Shown: piece by piece, positions 24,842 through 33,418 of the stretch
How the letters are laid out: every line of letters begins with the position of its first letter
How positions within the stretch are numbered: the stretch's first letter is position 1
Assembly: GCA_030681645.1 (NCBI GenBank)
Contig: JAUXRX010000049.1
Location: 248,001-312,000, forward strand
Reading direction: 5' to 3'
Length of the DNA: 64,000 nt
Origin: Archangium sp.
Lineage (GTDB): Bacteria > Myxococcota > Myxococcia > Myxococcales > Myxococcaceae
Notes under the pieces: generated by a model
The model's database searches: none
The model's input: the letters and a program-made list of their open reading frames with translations, nothing else
Told to the model about the DNA's origin: nothing
Position numbers and translations under genes: made by a program

Positions 24842-26113
24842 TCAGTCTTCGGCGAAGGGCTGAATGGCCTGCGCAGCGGCGAGCTCCTGCCGCGCTTCCG
24901 ACAGCTCGGAGTTGGTCTCACGCAACCGGTCCGACAGCACCTGCACGAAGCTCCACAAGAGCTTCACCGCGAGGATCGACTCGCGCTTCATCAGGCCCAT
25001 CAAGTCGCCGCGGCCGATCACCATGGTGCGGGTGGGCTCGATGGCGCGCACCGTCGCAGAGCGCGGCGCGTTGTCGATGAGGCCCATCTCTCCGAAGTGA
25101 CCACCGGCGCGCAGCTCGGCGATCTCGACGCCGTTCTTCTCGACCGACACGCGGCCGCGAATGACCACGAAGAGCTCTTCGCCCGGCTGGCCCTCGGTGA
25201 CGATCTCCCGGCCCGCGGGGAAGGTGCGGGTGCTGGCCGTGGAGAGCACCGCCGTCTGCTCTTTGTAGGTGAGGTGCCGGAAGAGGGGGATCTTCTTGAG
25301 CGCCTCCATCCGGCTCTGGGCTTCGGCGACTTCTTCCGTCGCCGTCGCGGGGTCGCCAGCGCAGCCGACGACCACGGTGGTGATGTTGTCCTTGCCGCCG
25401 CGCTCGTTGGCCAGCGCCACGAAGCGCTCGGGCAGCTCGGCCAGCGGCGCGGAGGCCACCACCGAGGCGACCTCGTCGTCGTTCAAGTAGCCGTGGAGCC
25501 CGTCGGAGCAGAGCACGAAGAGATCGCCCGGCACCGCGTCGACGATCAGCGTGTCGACCTGCACCGATTCCTGGATGCCGACCGCGCGGGTGATCACGTT
25601 GCGGTACTGGCTGGTGGCCGCCTGTTCCTTGGTGATCGTGCCCGCCTTGAGCTGCGCGGAGATCAGCGTGTGATCCTCGGTGAGCCGGTGGCACTGGCCG
25701 TTGCGCACCAGGTACACCCGGCTGTCGCCGACGTGCCCGATGACGCCCTTGCTGCCGCCGATGGCGAGGCAGACGAAGGTAGTGCCCATGCCGCGCTTGG
25801 AGGCGTCGGTGGTGGCCGTTCGGTAGATGTCGGCGCAGGCCCGCTGCACCGCGACCTCGATGAGGCTGGCGGCGGCGGCGCGGTTGGCCTGGCTGGCGTC
25901 CTTCGCGAGGTCCTTCAGGATGCTGCGGTTGGTGATCAGGTGCTGCTTGACCACCTCGACCGCGCGAGCGCTCGCGACTTCACCGGCAGCGTGGCCACCC
26001 ATTCCGTCGGCGACGATGTAGAGCCCCAGGGCGGGGTCCACGAGCATCGCGTCTTCGTTGTGCTGGCGTTTGCGGCCAACGTCGGTCTTGCCGTGCGCTT
26101 CGGTGGTCAGCAC
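24842..26113 (-). CDS. PP2C-type protein phosphatase fused to a cyclic-nucleotide-binding domain
   Basis: 423 residues. N-terminal PP2C domain: RKRQHNED (15-21 region), VADGMGGHAAGE (Asp36), GHVGDSRVYLV (126-135), LCSDGLHGYL (Asp204) and GGKDNITTVVVG (Asp242), so all metal ligands of a stand-alone Stp-type Ser/Thr phosphatase are present. C-terminal cNMP/Crp-type domain from ~residue 275: ATFP-like AGREIVTEGQPGEELFVVIRG, GGHFGEMGLIDNAPRSATVRA (the phosphate-binding cassette R is present) and a trailing coiled-coil tail. It probably dephosphorylates Ser/Thr-kinase targets under control of a cyclic nucleotide. It sits beside an FHA protein, which fits a kinase-signalling cluster, although no kinase gene is in view. 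Confidence 0.92.
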   Translation of the reverse strand: MLTTEAHGKTDVGRKRQHNEDAMLVDPALGLYIVADGMGGHAAGEVASARAVEVVKQHLITNRSILKDLAKDASQANRAAAASLIEVAVQRACADIYRTATTDASKRGMGTTFVCLAIGGSKGVIGHVGDSRVYLVRNGQCHRLTEDHTLISAQLKAGTITKEQAATSQYRNVITRAVGIQESVQVDTLIVDAVPGDLFVLCSDGLHGYLNDDEVASVVASAPLAELPERFVALANERGGKDNITTVVVGCAGDPATATEEVAEAQSRMEALKKIPLFRHLTYKEQTAVLSTASTRTFPAGREIVTEGQPGEELFVVIRGRVSVEKNGVEIAELRAGGHFGEMGLIDNAPRSATVRAIEPTRTMVIGRGDLMGLMKRESILAVKLLWSFVQVLSDRLRETNSELSEARQELAAAQAIQPFAED

Positions 26114-26200
26114 CAGGGATTCCCTGAAGAAAGAGGGCGTTTCACCTTAGGTAACACGCCGCGCAGGCTCAAGGTGAATCACCTGTGCAGAGACGCAAAA

Positions 26201-26716
26201 TCACTCGGTCGCGCGGCGGTGGAGCATCTCGAGGAAGCCCTGGGCCGTGTAGTAGGTCAGCTGCAGCGCGCCAATCCGCACCGGCAGCCCGTTCGTCAGC
26301 ACCGAGGGGGCCTTGGCCACGATCTTCCGCCCCCCCACCGTCGAGCCGTTGCGTGAGCCCGCGTCGACCAGGACCCACTCGCTGTTGTCCTGCTCGATCC
26401 ACGCGTGGAAGCGGGACACCGAGGTGTCGTCGAGCACGATGTCGTTGTTGGCGGTGCGGCCGATGGTGATGCGCCGCTGAAAGGCGTTGTCCTTCGTCTT
26501 CTCGATCACCACCGCCATCGGATCGCCGCCGCCGATCGACGGAACCGACAGGCCCGACTGCGTGCGCAGCTGGTAGTCGTCGTTCTCGTCGTCTTCGTCG
26601 ATCGTGTCTTCGGTGGGGGGCTCGTAGACGAGCACGGGGCGACCCGCGAGGCGCGTGCGCACCTTCCCGGGATCATCGGTGAAGCGGTTGAACCAGAGCA
26701 GCAACGTCTCGACCAT
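26201..26716 (-). CDS. FHA-domain phosphothreonine-binding protein
   Basis: 171 residues. The C-terminal FHA domain (about 70-160) has the complete core: TIGRTANNDIVLDD (Gly86-Arg87), SVSRFHAWI (Ser99, Arg102, His104) and DAGSRNGSTVGG (Asn123, where Thr is more usual after Gly). An acidic linker (IDEDDENDD) precedes it. FHA domains bind phosphothreonine peptides, and here the neighbour is a PP2C phosphatase, so it probably acts in Ser/Thr-kinase signalling. No transmembrane segment is visible, so it should be cytoplasmic. It starts at ATG 26714-26716, 30 nt after the preceding gene. Confidence 0.9.
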   Translation of the reverse strand: MVETLLLWFNRFTDDPGKVRTRLAGRPVLVYEPPTEDTIDEDDENDDYQLRTQSGLSVPSIGGGDPMAVVIEKTKDNAFQRRITIGRTANNDIVLDDTSVSRFHAWIEQDNSEWVLVDAGSRNGSTVGGRKIVAKAPSVLTNGLPVRIGALQLTYYTAQGFLEMLHRRATE

Positions 26717-26746
26717 CGAAGGACCGATTCTCAGCGGGAAGGAGGG

Positions 26747-27496
26747 TCAGATGCCAGCGTCATGATCGCGGTCCAGCGCTTCCTGGCAGGCGCGCACCAG
26801 GGCCGGGCGCACGTCTTCGACGAAGGACATCTGGGTGACCGCCTGCAAGTAGAACGGGGCCTGCCGGGAGAAGTAGACGGCGCGCGCGAGGTCATCGAGG
26901 ACCGCCCCGGTGAAGCCGAGCAACGAGCTGGCGCGGGCGCGGATGAAGTAGAGCGCGGCCTGATCGCCGAAGCGACGCAGGGCCCGGTTGATGCGCAGCT
27001 TGGAGCCGAAGGTCATCAGCTCGAGGTTGAGGGGGGTCACCTCGTATTCGAGGGCCAGCCACTCGCGAAGGTACGCCTCGGCGGGGGTGTTGGCCGGCAT
27101 GGTTTCCAGCTCCTCCAGCACCAGGCGCGGCTCCTCGCGCACCCGGGAGAGCAGGCCCAGCCAGCGCGCCTCACCGCCTGAGAAGGAGGCCTCCTGGAAG
27201 GCCTCGAGCTGAATGGGCGTGCTACCCGCCACGAGGGCCTCGAGCAGGTCCACCTCGCGGCTCTTCGGGCGATCGAGGACGAGCGGCGGGGGACCTCCCT
27301 CGATGGCGCTCGGGAGCGCCCGGTGGACGCGTTCGGCCGTCGGCAGCACGCCCTGCAGCAGGGCGCCCCAGTCGAGCCAGCGGAGCGTGGGGTAGCCGTG
27401 GGCGAGCGCGCGGCGACGGGCGACGGCGACGCGGTGCACCGTGACCACGCCGGCGGCGTAGGCGACTGCGACTCCGCCGGTCAGGTACAGGCTCAT
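26747..27496 (-). CDS. Membrane-anchored protein of unknown function
   Basis: 249 residues from ATG 27494-27496, which overlaps the yacG stop (ATGA), so translation is coupled. It begins with a single hydrophobic segment (LYLTGGVAVAYAAGVVTVHRVAVARRR, quoted only in outline), then an Arg-rich patch and a mostly helical soluble part. One conserved-looking block is EYEVTPLNLELMTFGSKLRINRALRRFGDQA. I do not recognise a family. It is bounded by yacG and the FHA gene on the same strand. Confidence 0.7.
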   Translation of the reverse strand: MSLYLTGGVAVAYAAGVVTVHRVAVARRRALAHGYPTLRWLDWGALLQGVLPTAERVHRALPSAIEGGPPPLVLDRPKSREVDLLEALVAGSTPIQLEAFQEASFSGGEARWLGLLSRVREEPRLVLEELETMPANTPAEAYLREWLALEYEVTPLNLELMTFGSKLRINRALRRFGDQAALYFIRARASSLLGFTGAVLDDLARAVYFSRQAPFYLQAVTQMSFVEDVRPALVRACQEALDRDHDAGI

Positions 27497-27699
27497 GCGT
27501 CGTGCGGCGGCCGCTCGGGGGCGGTGTCTCCGTCGTCGTCTTCGTCGGGTGAGGTGACGGGAATGCGGTATTCGCCGCCCAGCCAGCGGCCGAGATCGAT
27601 CGCGCGGCAGCGCTCGCTGCAGAAGGGGAAGCAGGGGTTCTGCGGTCGCAGGAGGACCGCGCGACGGCACGATGGGCACTCGGGAGACGCCGGTTTCAT
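27493..27699 (-). CDS. yacG: DNA gyrase inhibitor YacG, zinc-ribbon protein
   Basis: 68 residues from ATG 27697-27699. The four zinc cysteines have YacG spacing: CPSC at 8-11 and CSERC at 27-31, with the family words NPCFPFCSERC and DLGRWLGGEYRIP. YacG binds gyrase B and inhibits DNA binding; in many genomes it lies by coaE or nudix genes, but here it heads an operon with a membrane protein, the FHA gene and the PP2C gene. The acidic C-terminal tail (DEDDDGD) is a longer extension than in E. coli. Confidence 0.92.
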   Translation of the reverse strand: MKPASPECPSCRRAVLLRPQNPCFPFCSERCRAIDLGRWLGGEYRIPVTSPDEDDDGDTAPERPPHDA

Positions 27700-27730
27700 C
27701 GAGCGAACTCGTAGCACGGGGCGCGGTTTT

Positions 27731-27780
27731 CGCCCTCTCCCCGAGAAGCTGCTCGGCCGTCGCTGGGCGAGGTCACTGGG
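27731..27780. repeat. Palindromic GC repeat, copy 4 (degenerate right arm)
   Basis: CCCTCTCCCC at 27733-27742 is intact; the right side has decayed to GGGCGAGGTCACTGGG (27765-27780), sharing the CACTGGG border with copies 3 and 5. It lies upstream of yacG. Confidence 0.55.
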
Positions 27781-27901
27781 TCGAGATGCCTCGAGGGGCA
27801 CGGTCGTGCTGGCTCGTCGCTGGGCCGCGATGAACCTCCCAGCCTGGGGGCAACTACGCGAGGTCACGTTCGAGCTGCCTCGAGGGGCGCGGTCGTGCTG
27901 G
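27767..27901. repeat. Imperfect ~46-bp direct repeat
   Basis: GCGAGGTCAC...TGCCTCGAGGGGC.CGGTCGTGCTGG occurs at 27767-27812 and again at 27857-27901, differing at about six positions. The 45 nt between them are unrelated. The whole 27700-28166 stretch has no convincing gene; it holds this repeat, a degenerate palindromic repeat and the large inverted repeat at 27920-28094. Confidence 0.7.
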
Positions 27902-27919
27902 ATCTACGCCGGTGCGCAT

Positions 27920-28094
27920 CGCGCGCTTGCCCCTCAGCTTCGGGCAAGGACGCGAGGCTGACGCCGGTCGCCTTTCCCGGGCGCGTAATGGACCATTACC
28001 GCGCGGTCATGGTCCATTACGCCTCGCGGAGCGGGACCCGCCCCCGACTTCGTCCCGTGCGGATCCTCGCCCAAAGCGGAGGGGCAAGCGCGCG
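27920..28094. repeat. Large imperfect inverted repeat with perfect 14-bp inner arms
   Basis: Inner arms: GCGTAATGGACCAT at 27983-27996 and ATGGTCCATTACGC at 28009-28022, perfect, with a 12-nt loop. Outer arms: CGCGCGCTTGCCCCTC from 27920 and GAGGGGCAAGCGCGCG ending at 28094, followed inward by a further matching stretch (GCTT.GGGC.AGGA). The whole ~175 nt can fold as one long cruciform or RNA hairpin. The inner arms are unusually AT-rich for this genome. It lies between yacG and an FG-GAP lipoprotein gene. Confidence 0.75.
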
Positions 28095-28166
28095 ACAAGC
28101 ACCGGACAAACCCTCGTTCACCACGCCCCTTCCGGCCGTCTTCCCGACCTGCGGTACAGTGCCCGC

Positions 28167-29468
28167 GTGCGTCGCGCCCTGCCCTGTCTGCTCGTCCTCC
28201 TCGCCTGCCGCGGCCCCATCACCCGCCAGATCGAAGAGCCACCTCCTCCGCCCCCACCGACCTGTGGCGACGGCCTCATCCAGGAAGGCGAAGACTGCGA
28301 CGCATCGGACCCCGGCACCGCCACCTGCCAGTCCCTCGGCTTCGACACCGGCCGCCTCGTCTGCTCGTCGACCTGCCGCTACGACACCACCCTCTGCGTG
28401 CGCCGCTGCGGCAACGGCGTGCTCGATCTCGGCGAGGCCTGTGACGGCGCGCTCGGCGTGGTGCCGTGCACCACCTGGGGCTTCAACGCCTGCACCAGCA
28501 CCTGCGCCGTCGACACCCGGCGCTGCGTGGTGCAGCCCTTCGAGAACGGCCCTGAGATGGACATCTCGAAAGGCGGCCCCGCGGTGCTCGGCGATCTCGC
28601 CCCCAGAGGCCCCGGCGACCTGGTGATGGCCGTGCCCGCGTTCGCGCGCGTGGAGATCGTGCCGTGGAGCATGACCCAGGGCTTCGAGGCGGTCTCCAGC
28701 CGCAAGCTCTCGTTCCTCCGCGAGCCGGTGCGCGCCGAACTGCTCGACGCGAACGGCGACGGCAACACCGACGTGGCGAGCATCAACCTCGACGGCACCT
28801 TCGACCTGATGATCTACGGCGGCACCACGTACTCCCTGTCGAGCCTCGACGCGGGGTGTGCGGGCGCCACGTTCCTGCCGAGCAACGGCACGCCCGGCTC
28901 GAGCCTGGTCGCGGTCGGCTGCGGCGGCTACGCGGTGGTGAGCGCGAGCGGCGCGGCCCTGACGGCGACGCCGGCTTCCACCGCCGTCACGCGCGGGCCC
29001 TTCGGCGTCATCTGGGCCGACGGAACACCCGGGGTTCACCTCGCCGATGGTGGCGTGAGCTCGCTCCCCCGGGCCTCCACCCAGCTCGGCAGCGCGGATC
29101 TCGACGGCGACGGCGACGAAGACCTGGTGGCCGTAACCAGCGCAGGCATCGAGCTGTTCGAGAACAGCGGCGTGGGCTTCGCCGCCCGCGCCACCTTCAC
29201 CGCCACCTCACCTGGCGAGCTGCGTGTGCTCGATCTCGATCAGGACGGGCTGCCCGACCTCTTCTGGGCGACCGGCGACGACCTGGTGGTGCGCCGCAAC
29301 CGCGCCGGCTGGATCTTCACCGAGACGCGCGTGCCCGCTGGCGCCGGCGCGAGGAAGTCGACGGCCATCGGCGACGCCGACGGAGATCAGGATCTCGACT
29401 TCGCGGTGACGATCTCCACCGGCACCGACAGCACGAAGACCCGGGTCTTCCTCAACCGCGTCAGGTGA
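28167..29468 (+). CDS. Lipoprotein with Cys-rich repeats and FG-GAP (VCBS) repeats
   Basis: 433 residues from GTG 28167-28169; MRRALPCLLVLLACRG gives a signal peptide with lipobox LLAC. A proline run is followed by two Cys-rich DUF4215-like units, CGDGLIQEGEDCD and CGNGVLDLGEACDG, typical of myxobacterial surface proteins. From residue ~150 onward are FG-GAP/VCBS repeats with calcium-type loops: LDANGDGNTD, LDGDGDEDLVAV, LDLDQDGLPDLFWA and GDADGDQDLDFAV. These suggest a calcium-stabilised beta-propeller at the cell surface. A Cys-rich MopE-like fold recurs in the genes at 39719 and 49709. Specific role unknown. Confidence 0.8.
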   Translation: MRRALPCLLVLLACRGPITRQIEEPPPPPPPTCGDGLIQEGEDCDASDPGTATCQSLGFDTGRLVCSSTCRYDTTLCVRRCGNGVLDLGEACDGALGVVPCTTWGFNACTSTCAVDTRRCVVQPFENGPEMDISKGGPAVLGDLAPRGPGDLVMAVPAFARVEIVPWSMTQGFEAVSSRKLSFLREPVRAELLDANGDGNTDVASINLDGTFDLMIYGGTTYSLSSLDAGCAGATFLPSNGTPGSSLVAVGCGGYAVVSASGAALTATPASTAVTRGPFGVIWADGTPGVHLADGGVSSLPRASTQLGSADLDGDGDEDLVAVTSAGIELFENSGVGFAARATFTATSPGELRVLDLDQDGLPDLFWATGDDLVVRRNRAGWIFTETRVPAGAGARKSTAIGDADGDQDLDFAVTISTGTDSTKTRVFLNRVR

Positions 29469-29474
29469 TCCCGT

Positions 29475-29503
29475 TTGACGCCGTGAGGGGTTGTTGGTAC
29501 TTG
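29475..29503 (+). promoter_or_regulatory. Candidate promoter of tRNA-Thr
   Basis: TTGACG at 29475-29480, 17-nt spacer, TACTTG at 29498-29503; predicted start near 29510, a few bases before the mature tRNA 5' end at 29516. Visual match. Confidence 0.5.
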
Positions 29504-29515
29504 CGGCGCGGTTTC

Positions 29516-29588
<73 letters not shown>

Positions 29589-29603
29589 CAGCGAAGAAAG
29601 TGG

Positions 29604-29636
29604 CCCTGGATCTGACGAAGATCCGGGGCTTTTTCT
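29604..29636 (+). terminator. Rho-independent terminator of tRNA-Thr
   Basis: CCCTGGATCT, loop GACGA, AGATCCGGGG (10-bp stem with one G-T wobble), followed by CTTTTTCTT. It lies 15 nt after the tRNA 3' end. Confidence 0.9.
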
Positions 29637-29808
29637 TGCCCGCAGGGTCACCGCCGACCACCCGGTTCCAGTCACACAACCGGTCAGAAATGCTGGCTTT
29701 TTGACGCGGCGTGCCGTCCCTTTTTGCTTGGCCGAAAAGGTTCGCTGCGTATGTTGCGCGCGCTTCTTCGGGGCCACTGCGGTCACGAAGTCACTGCAAA
29801 GGAATGCC

Positions 29809-31362
29809 ATGTCTGAAGAGACCTTCATGCGTGCCCCCGCGGCCGAGAAACCGCGCAAGACCGTCTACACCGAAGCGATGGAGATCTTTCATCGCGCCGC
29901 CGACGCGATGAACCTGGACAGCCGCGTTCGCCTCGAGCTCGAAGAGCCCGACTACGAACACATCTTCCACGTCACCACCAAGCTCAAAGATCGCCTCGTG
30001 CCCGTGACCGCCGAGGAAGCCAAGGGCTTCACCGATTTGAGCGTCACCAAGGTGCGCGACTCGCACGGCCTCGAGCGCCTCTTCGACGGAAAGATCATCT
30101 TGAACGGCAAGGCGCTGCTCGGCTCTGACGTGCACATCAAGGGCGGCCACCTCCGCCTCGACGACGGGCAGGTCTACAAGCTGCTCCCCGGCGAGACGAA
30201 GCGCCTCAAGGCGTACCGCGTGCAGCACAACCAGGCGCGCGGCCCGTACAAGGGCGGCATCCGGTACCACCGTGACGTCTCGCTCGACTTGTTCAAGGCG
30301 CTCGCGGCCGAGATGACCTGGAAGACGGCCATCGCCGACGTGCCCTTCGGCGGCGGCAAGGGCGGCATCCAGCTCGATCCGCGGCAGTACGGCAAGGAAG
30401 AGCTCCAGACGATCTCGCTGCGCTTCATGTACAAGTTGAAGCAGCTCGTCGGCCCGAACATCGACATCCCCGCGCCTGACGTCGGCACCAACTCCGAGAT
30501 CATGGCGCTGTTCCTCCGTCAGTTCTCCGACGGCGAGCGCGAGCGGCACAACCAGCGCGGCGTGATCACCGGCAAGGACGTGCGCATCGGCGGCTCCGAG
30601 GGCCGCACCAAGGCCACCGGCCAGGGCGTCGCGTACACGATCGAGGACTACTTCGCCGAGAAGAACGAGACGCTCAAGGGCAAGACCTTCATCGTCCAGG
30701 GCTTCGGCAACGTGGGCAGCTGGGGCGCCCTCATCCTGCAGAACATGGGCGCGAAGCTCGTGGCGGTGAACGACGCCGACGGCACCATCATGAACATGAA
30801 CGGCATCGATGCCGGCGAGCTCATGAAGTACGTCAACGAGAACCCGAAGAACTTGAAGCGCTCCTGCCTCGGGTTCCCCGGCGCGCAGGTCATCTCGAAG
30901 AGCGACTTCTGGGAAGTGCCCGCCGACATCGCGGTGCCGGCGGCGCTCGGCGGCGAGATCACCGGAGAGATCGCCGAGAAGATGAAGGTGAAGCTCATCG
31001 CCGAGGGCGCCAACGGCCCCACCACGCCCGAGGCCGATCGCGTGCTCGAGCGCCGGAAGATCGACATCATCCCCGACATCATCTGCAACGCCGGCGGCGT
31101 GACGGTCTCGTACTACGAGTGGATCCAGAACAAGCGCATGGAGTCGTGGACGGAGAAGGACGTCGACGCCAAGCTCGAGTTCGCGCTCAAGAAGAACTAC
31201 CGCATCATCCGCGACATCTCGCGCAACACGCCCCGCCGCACGGACATGCACGACAGCCGCGCCTACACCATCGGCAAGACCGTCGACACCCGCTGCGCGG
31301 CGATGGTGCTCGCCCTCAAGCGCATCGAGGCGCACTACATGCTGGAAGGCTTCTCGCAGTAG
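29809..31362 (+). CDS. gdhA: Glu/Leu/Phe/Val-type glutamate dehydrogenase with N-terminal insertion
   Basis: 517 residues from ATG 29809, with AAAGGA upstream. It interconverts glutamate and 2-oxoglutarate plus ammonia. YRVQHNQARGPYKGGIRYH (136-154), MTWKTAIADVPFGGGKGGI (catalytic-region Lys172/Lys184) and PAPDVGTNSEIMALF are standard; the dinucleotide fold is at VQGFGNVGSWGA and ends IICNAGGVTVSYYEW. Most homologues run to ~420-450; here ~60 residues (about 65-130) are inserted between the N-terminal strand KLKDRLVPV and the motif YRVQHN. NAD/NADP preference cannot be read. Upstream, TTGGCC (29728-29733) and TATGTT (29750-29755) make a weak promoter with 16-nt spacing. A terminator lies at 31468-31502. 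Confidence 0.95.
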   Translation: MSEETFMRAPAAEKPRKTVYTEAMEIFHRAADAMNLDSRVRLELEEPDYEHIFHVTTKLKDRLVPVTAEEAKGFTDLSVTKVRDSHGLERLFDGKIILNGKALLGSDVHIKGGHLRLDDGQVYKLLPGETKRLKAYRVQHNQARGPYKGGIRYHRDVSLDLFKALAAEMTWKTAIADVPFGGGKGGIQLDPRQYGKEELQTISLRFMYKLKQLVGPNIDIPAPDVGTNSEIMALFLRQFSDGERERHNQRGVITGKDVRIGGSEGRTKATGQGVAYTIEDYFAEKNETLKGKTFIVQGFGNVGSWGALILQNMGAKLVAVNDADGTIMNMNGIDAGELMKYVNENPKNLKRSCLGFPGAQVISKSDFWEVPADIAVPAALGGEITGEIAEKMKVKLIAEGANGPTTPEADRVLERRKIDIIPDIICNAGGVTVSYYEWIQNKRMESWTEKDVDAKLEFALKKNYRIIRDISRNTPRRTDMHDSRAYTIGKTVDTRCAAMVLALKRIEAHYMLEGFSQ

Positions 31363-31467
31363 CGCCCGCCAGCCCGCAAGACCACGGAGCGGAGGCGGTG
31401 CGCCGGAACGGCGCACCAGACAGCGAGGATCGCAGCGGAACGCTGGAAGCCGAAGCGACCAAACAAG

Positions 31468-31502
31468 ACGGCCCGCCGACTCACTTCGAGTCGACGGGCC
31501 GT
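31468..31502. terminator. Strong hairpin between convergent gdhA and Ala-Pro-rich gene
   Basis: ACGGCCCGCCGACTC, loop ACTTC, GAGTCGACGGGCCGT: a 15-bp stem with a single mismatch. TGTCTCTT follows on the plus strand and CTTGTTTGG on the minus strand, so it is a weak-tail bidirectional terminator. Confidence 0.75.
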
Positions 31503-31521
31503 TGTCTCTTCGACGACTGAC

Positions 31522-32274
<753 letters not shown>

Positions 32275-32352
32275 GCAGGACCCCTCCTGAAAAAGTGGAT
32301 ACGGCGGGCGCGACATACACCCCGCCGCCGGGATCCGCGTTCAGTTTTCAAC

Positions 32353-32697
32353 TCAGTGCATGACGCGTTCGCGATCCACGAGCAGAAGAGGTTGGTCCTC
32401 GCGGGTCTCGTAGGCGATGATCCGCAGGCCCGCCCCCCGCGTGCCCGTCATCTCTTCCCCGTCGCCGTAATTGAGCGCCACCTGGTACCGCACCTCACAC
32501 AGCGCCGTCATCTCGGTGCCATCTTCCGAGCAGAAGGTCACCTTGATCCGCCCACCCAGCGGCAGGGAATCCCGGGTCTCGACGAAAAGACCCTGGGTAC
32601 TGATGTTTCTGGCGATACCTCTCGTCATGCCGTCTGCAGTGCTGAGGTAGACGGTGAAGACCTTGTCGAAACGCAGATTCTGGCGACGTTCGTTCAA
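32353..32697 (-). CDS. PilZ-domain protein
   Basis: 114 residues from TTG 32695-32697, which has AGGAG seven bases upstream; longer in-frame starts lack such a site and would add non-PilZ sequence. It opens LNERRQNLRFDKVF, the RxxxR c-di-GMP-type motif (RRQNLR), followed by ARNISTQGLFVETRDSLPLGG, equivalent to the D/NxSxxG PilZ motif, with Asn in place of Asp. The rest is a compact beta-barrel. It probably senses cyclic di-GMP, but some PilZ proteins do not bind it. Divergent neighbour on the plus strand begins about 100 nt away. Confidence 0.85.
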   Translation of the reverse strand: MNERRQNLRFDKVFTVYLSTADGMTRGIARNISTQGLFVETRDSLPLGGRIKVTFCSEDGTEMTALCEVRYQVALNYGDGEEMTGTRGAGLRIIAYETREDQPLLLVDRERVMH

Positions 32698-32798
32698 TGC
32701 GACGCTCCTGTTGGGTGCGGAACTGTCGCGAAGCCTACAGAGTGGGCGCATGTGGGCAAATTCTCTACTCAATGCGACATGACATTTGGAGGAAGCCG

Positions 32799-33413
32799 AT
32801 GAAATCGTTGATCATGATGGTGGCGCTGATCCCCTGCGTAGCTCTGGCCGACGCTGATCAACGGTTTGCGAAGCTCAGAGATCAGGCCGAGGCGATGGGC
32901 GCGGTGAGCGCCTTCGTCGAAAAGTACGTGGGCGACTGCCAGTCGCGGCTGCTGGGCGGCGGCGAGTGCGAGAAGAACGCGGAGATCTTCCGCCAGGGCG
33001 CCACGGGCAAGAAGTTCTACATGATCATCACCGAGGAGACCTCGGGCGTGCTGCAGATGGGCGAGGTGAAGGTGCGCGACGGCAACTTCGTGCTCAACCT
33101 GGTGCCCTTCTTCGCCGCGTCAGGCTCGGCGATCACCCACGGCGCGCCCACCAAGTCGGACGCCGACGGCAACCCGGTGATGCCCTTCATCCGCATCGAC
33201 AGCCAGATGCCCGAGGGTTGGAACCCCGCGATGATGGCGCGGCAGGTCTCGTCGCAGGCGCTGCGGCTGCAGATCGTCTTCACCCCTCAGGGCGTGTGGT
33301 CCCTGCCCAAGAAGGGCGGCGGCACCATGAAGGGCGTCAAGGCGCGGTTCGACGCGGTGCTGGTGACGGTCGGCCGCAGCGGAGACCAGGTCGGGCTCTG
33401 GCTGGCGAAGTAG
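32799..33413 (+). CDS. Exported protein of unknown function (DUF-like)
   Basis: 204 residues from ATG 32799 with GGAGG 6 nt upstream. A signal peptide (LIMMVALIPCVALA) leads to a small globular domain. Two cysteines, in GDCQSRLLGGGECEKNA, are placed as for a disulfide. The remainder (YMIITEETSGVLQMGEV, LVPFFAASGSAITHG, FIRIDSQMPEGWNPAMMARQV) is moderately strand-rich. It resembles myxobacterial exported proteins of no known role; I assign no family. It ends 5 nt before the converging HtrA gene. Confidence 0.65.
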   Translation: MKSLIMMVALIPCVALADADQRFAKLRDQAEAMGAVSAFVEKYVGDCQSRLLGGGECEKNAEIFRQGATGKKFYMIITEETSGVLQMGEVKVRDGNFVLNLVPFFAASGSAITHGAPTKSDADGNPVMPFIRIDSQMPEGWNPAMMARQVSSQALRLQIVFTPQGVWSLPKKGGGTMKGVKARFDAVLVTVGRSGDQVGLWLAK

Positions 33414-33418
33414 CAGTC

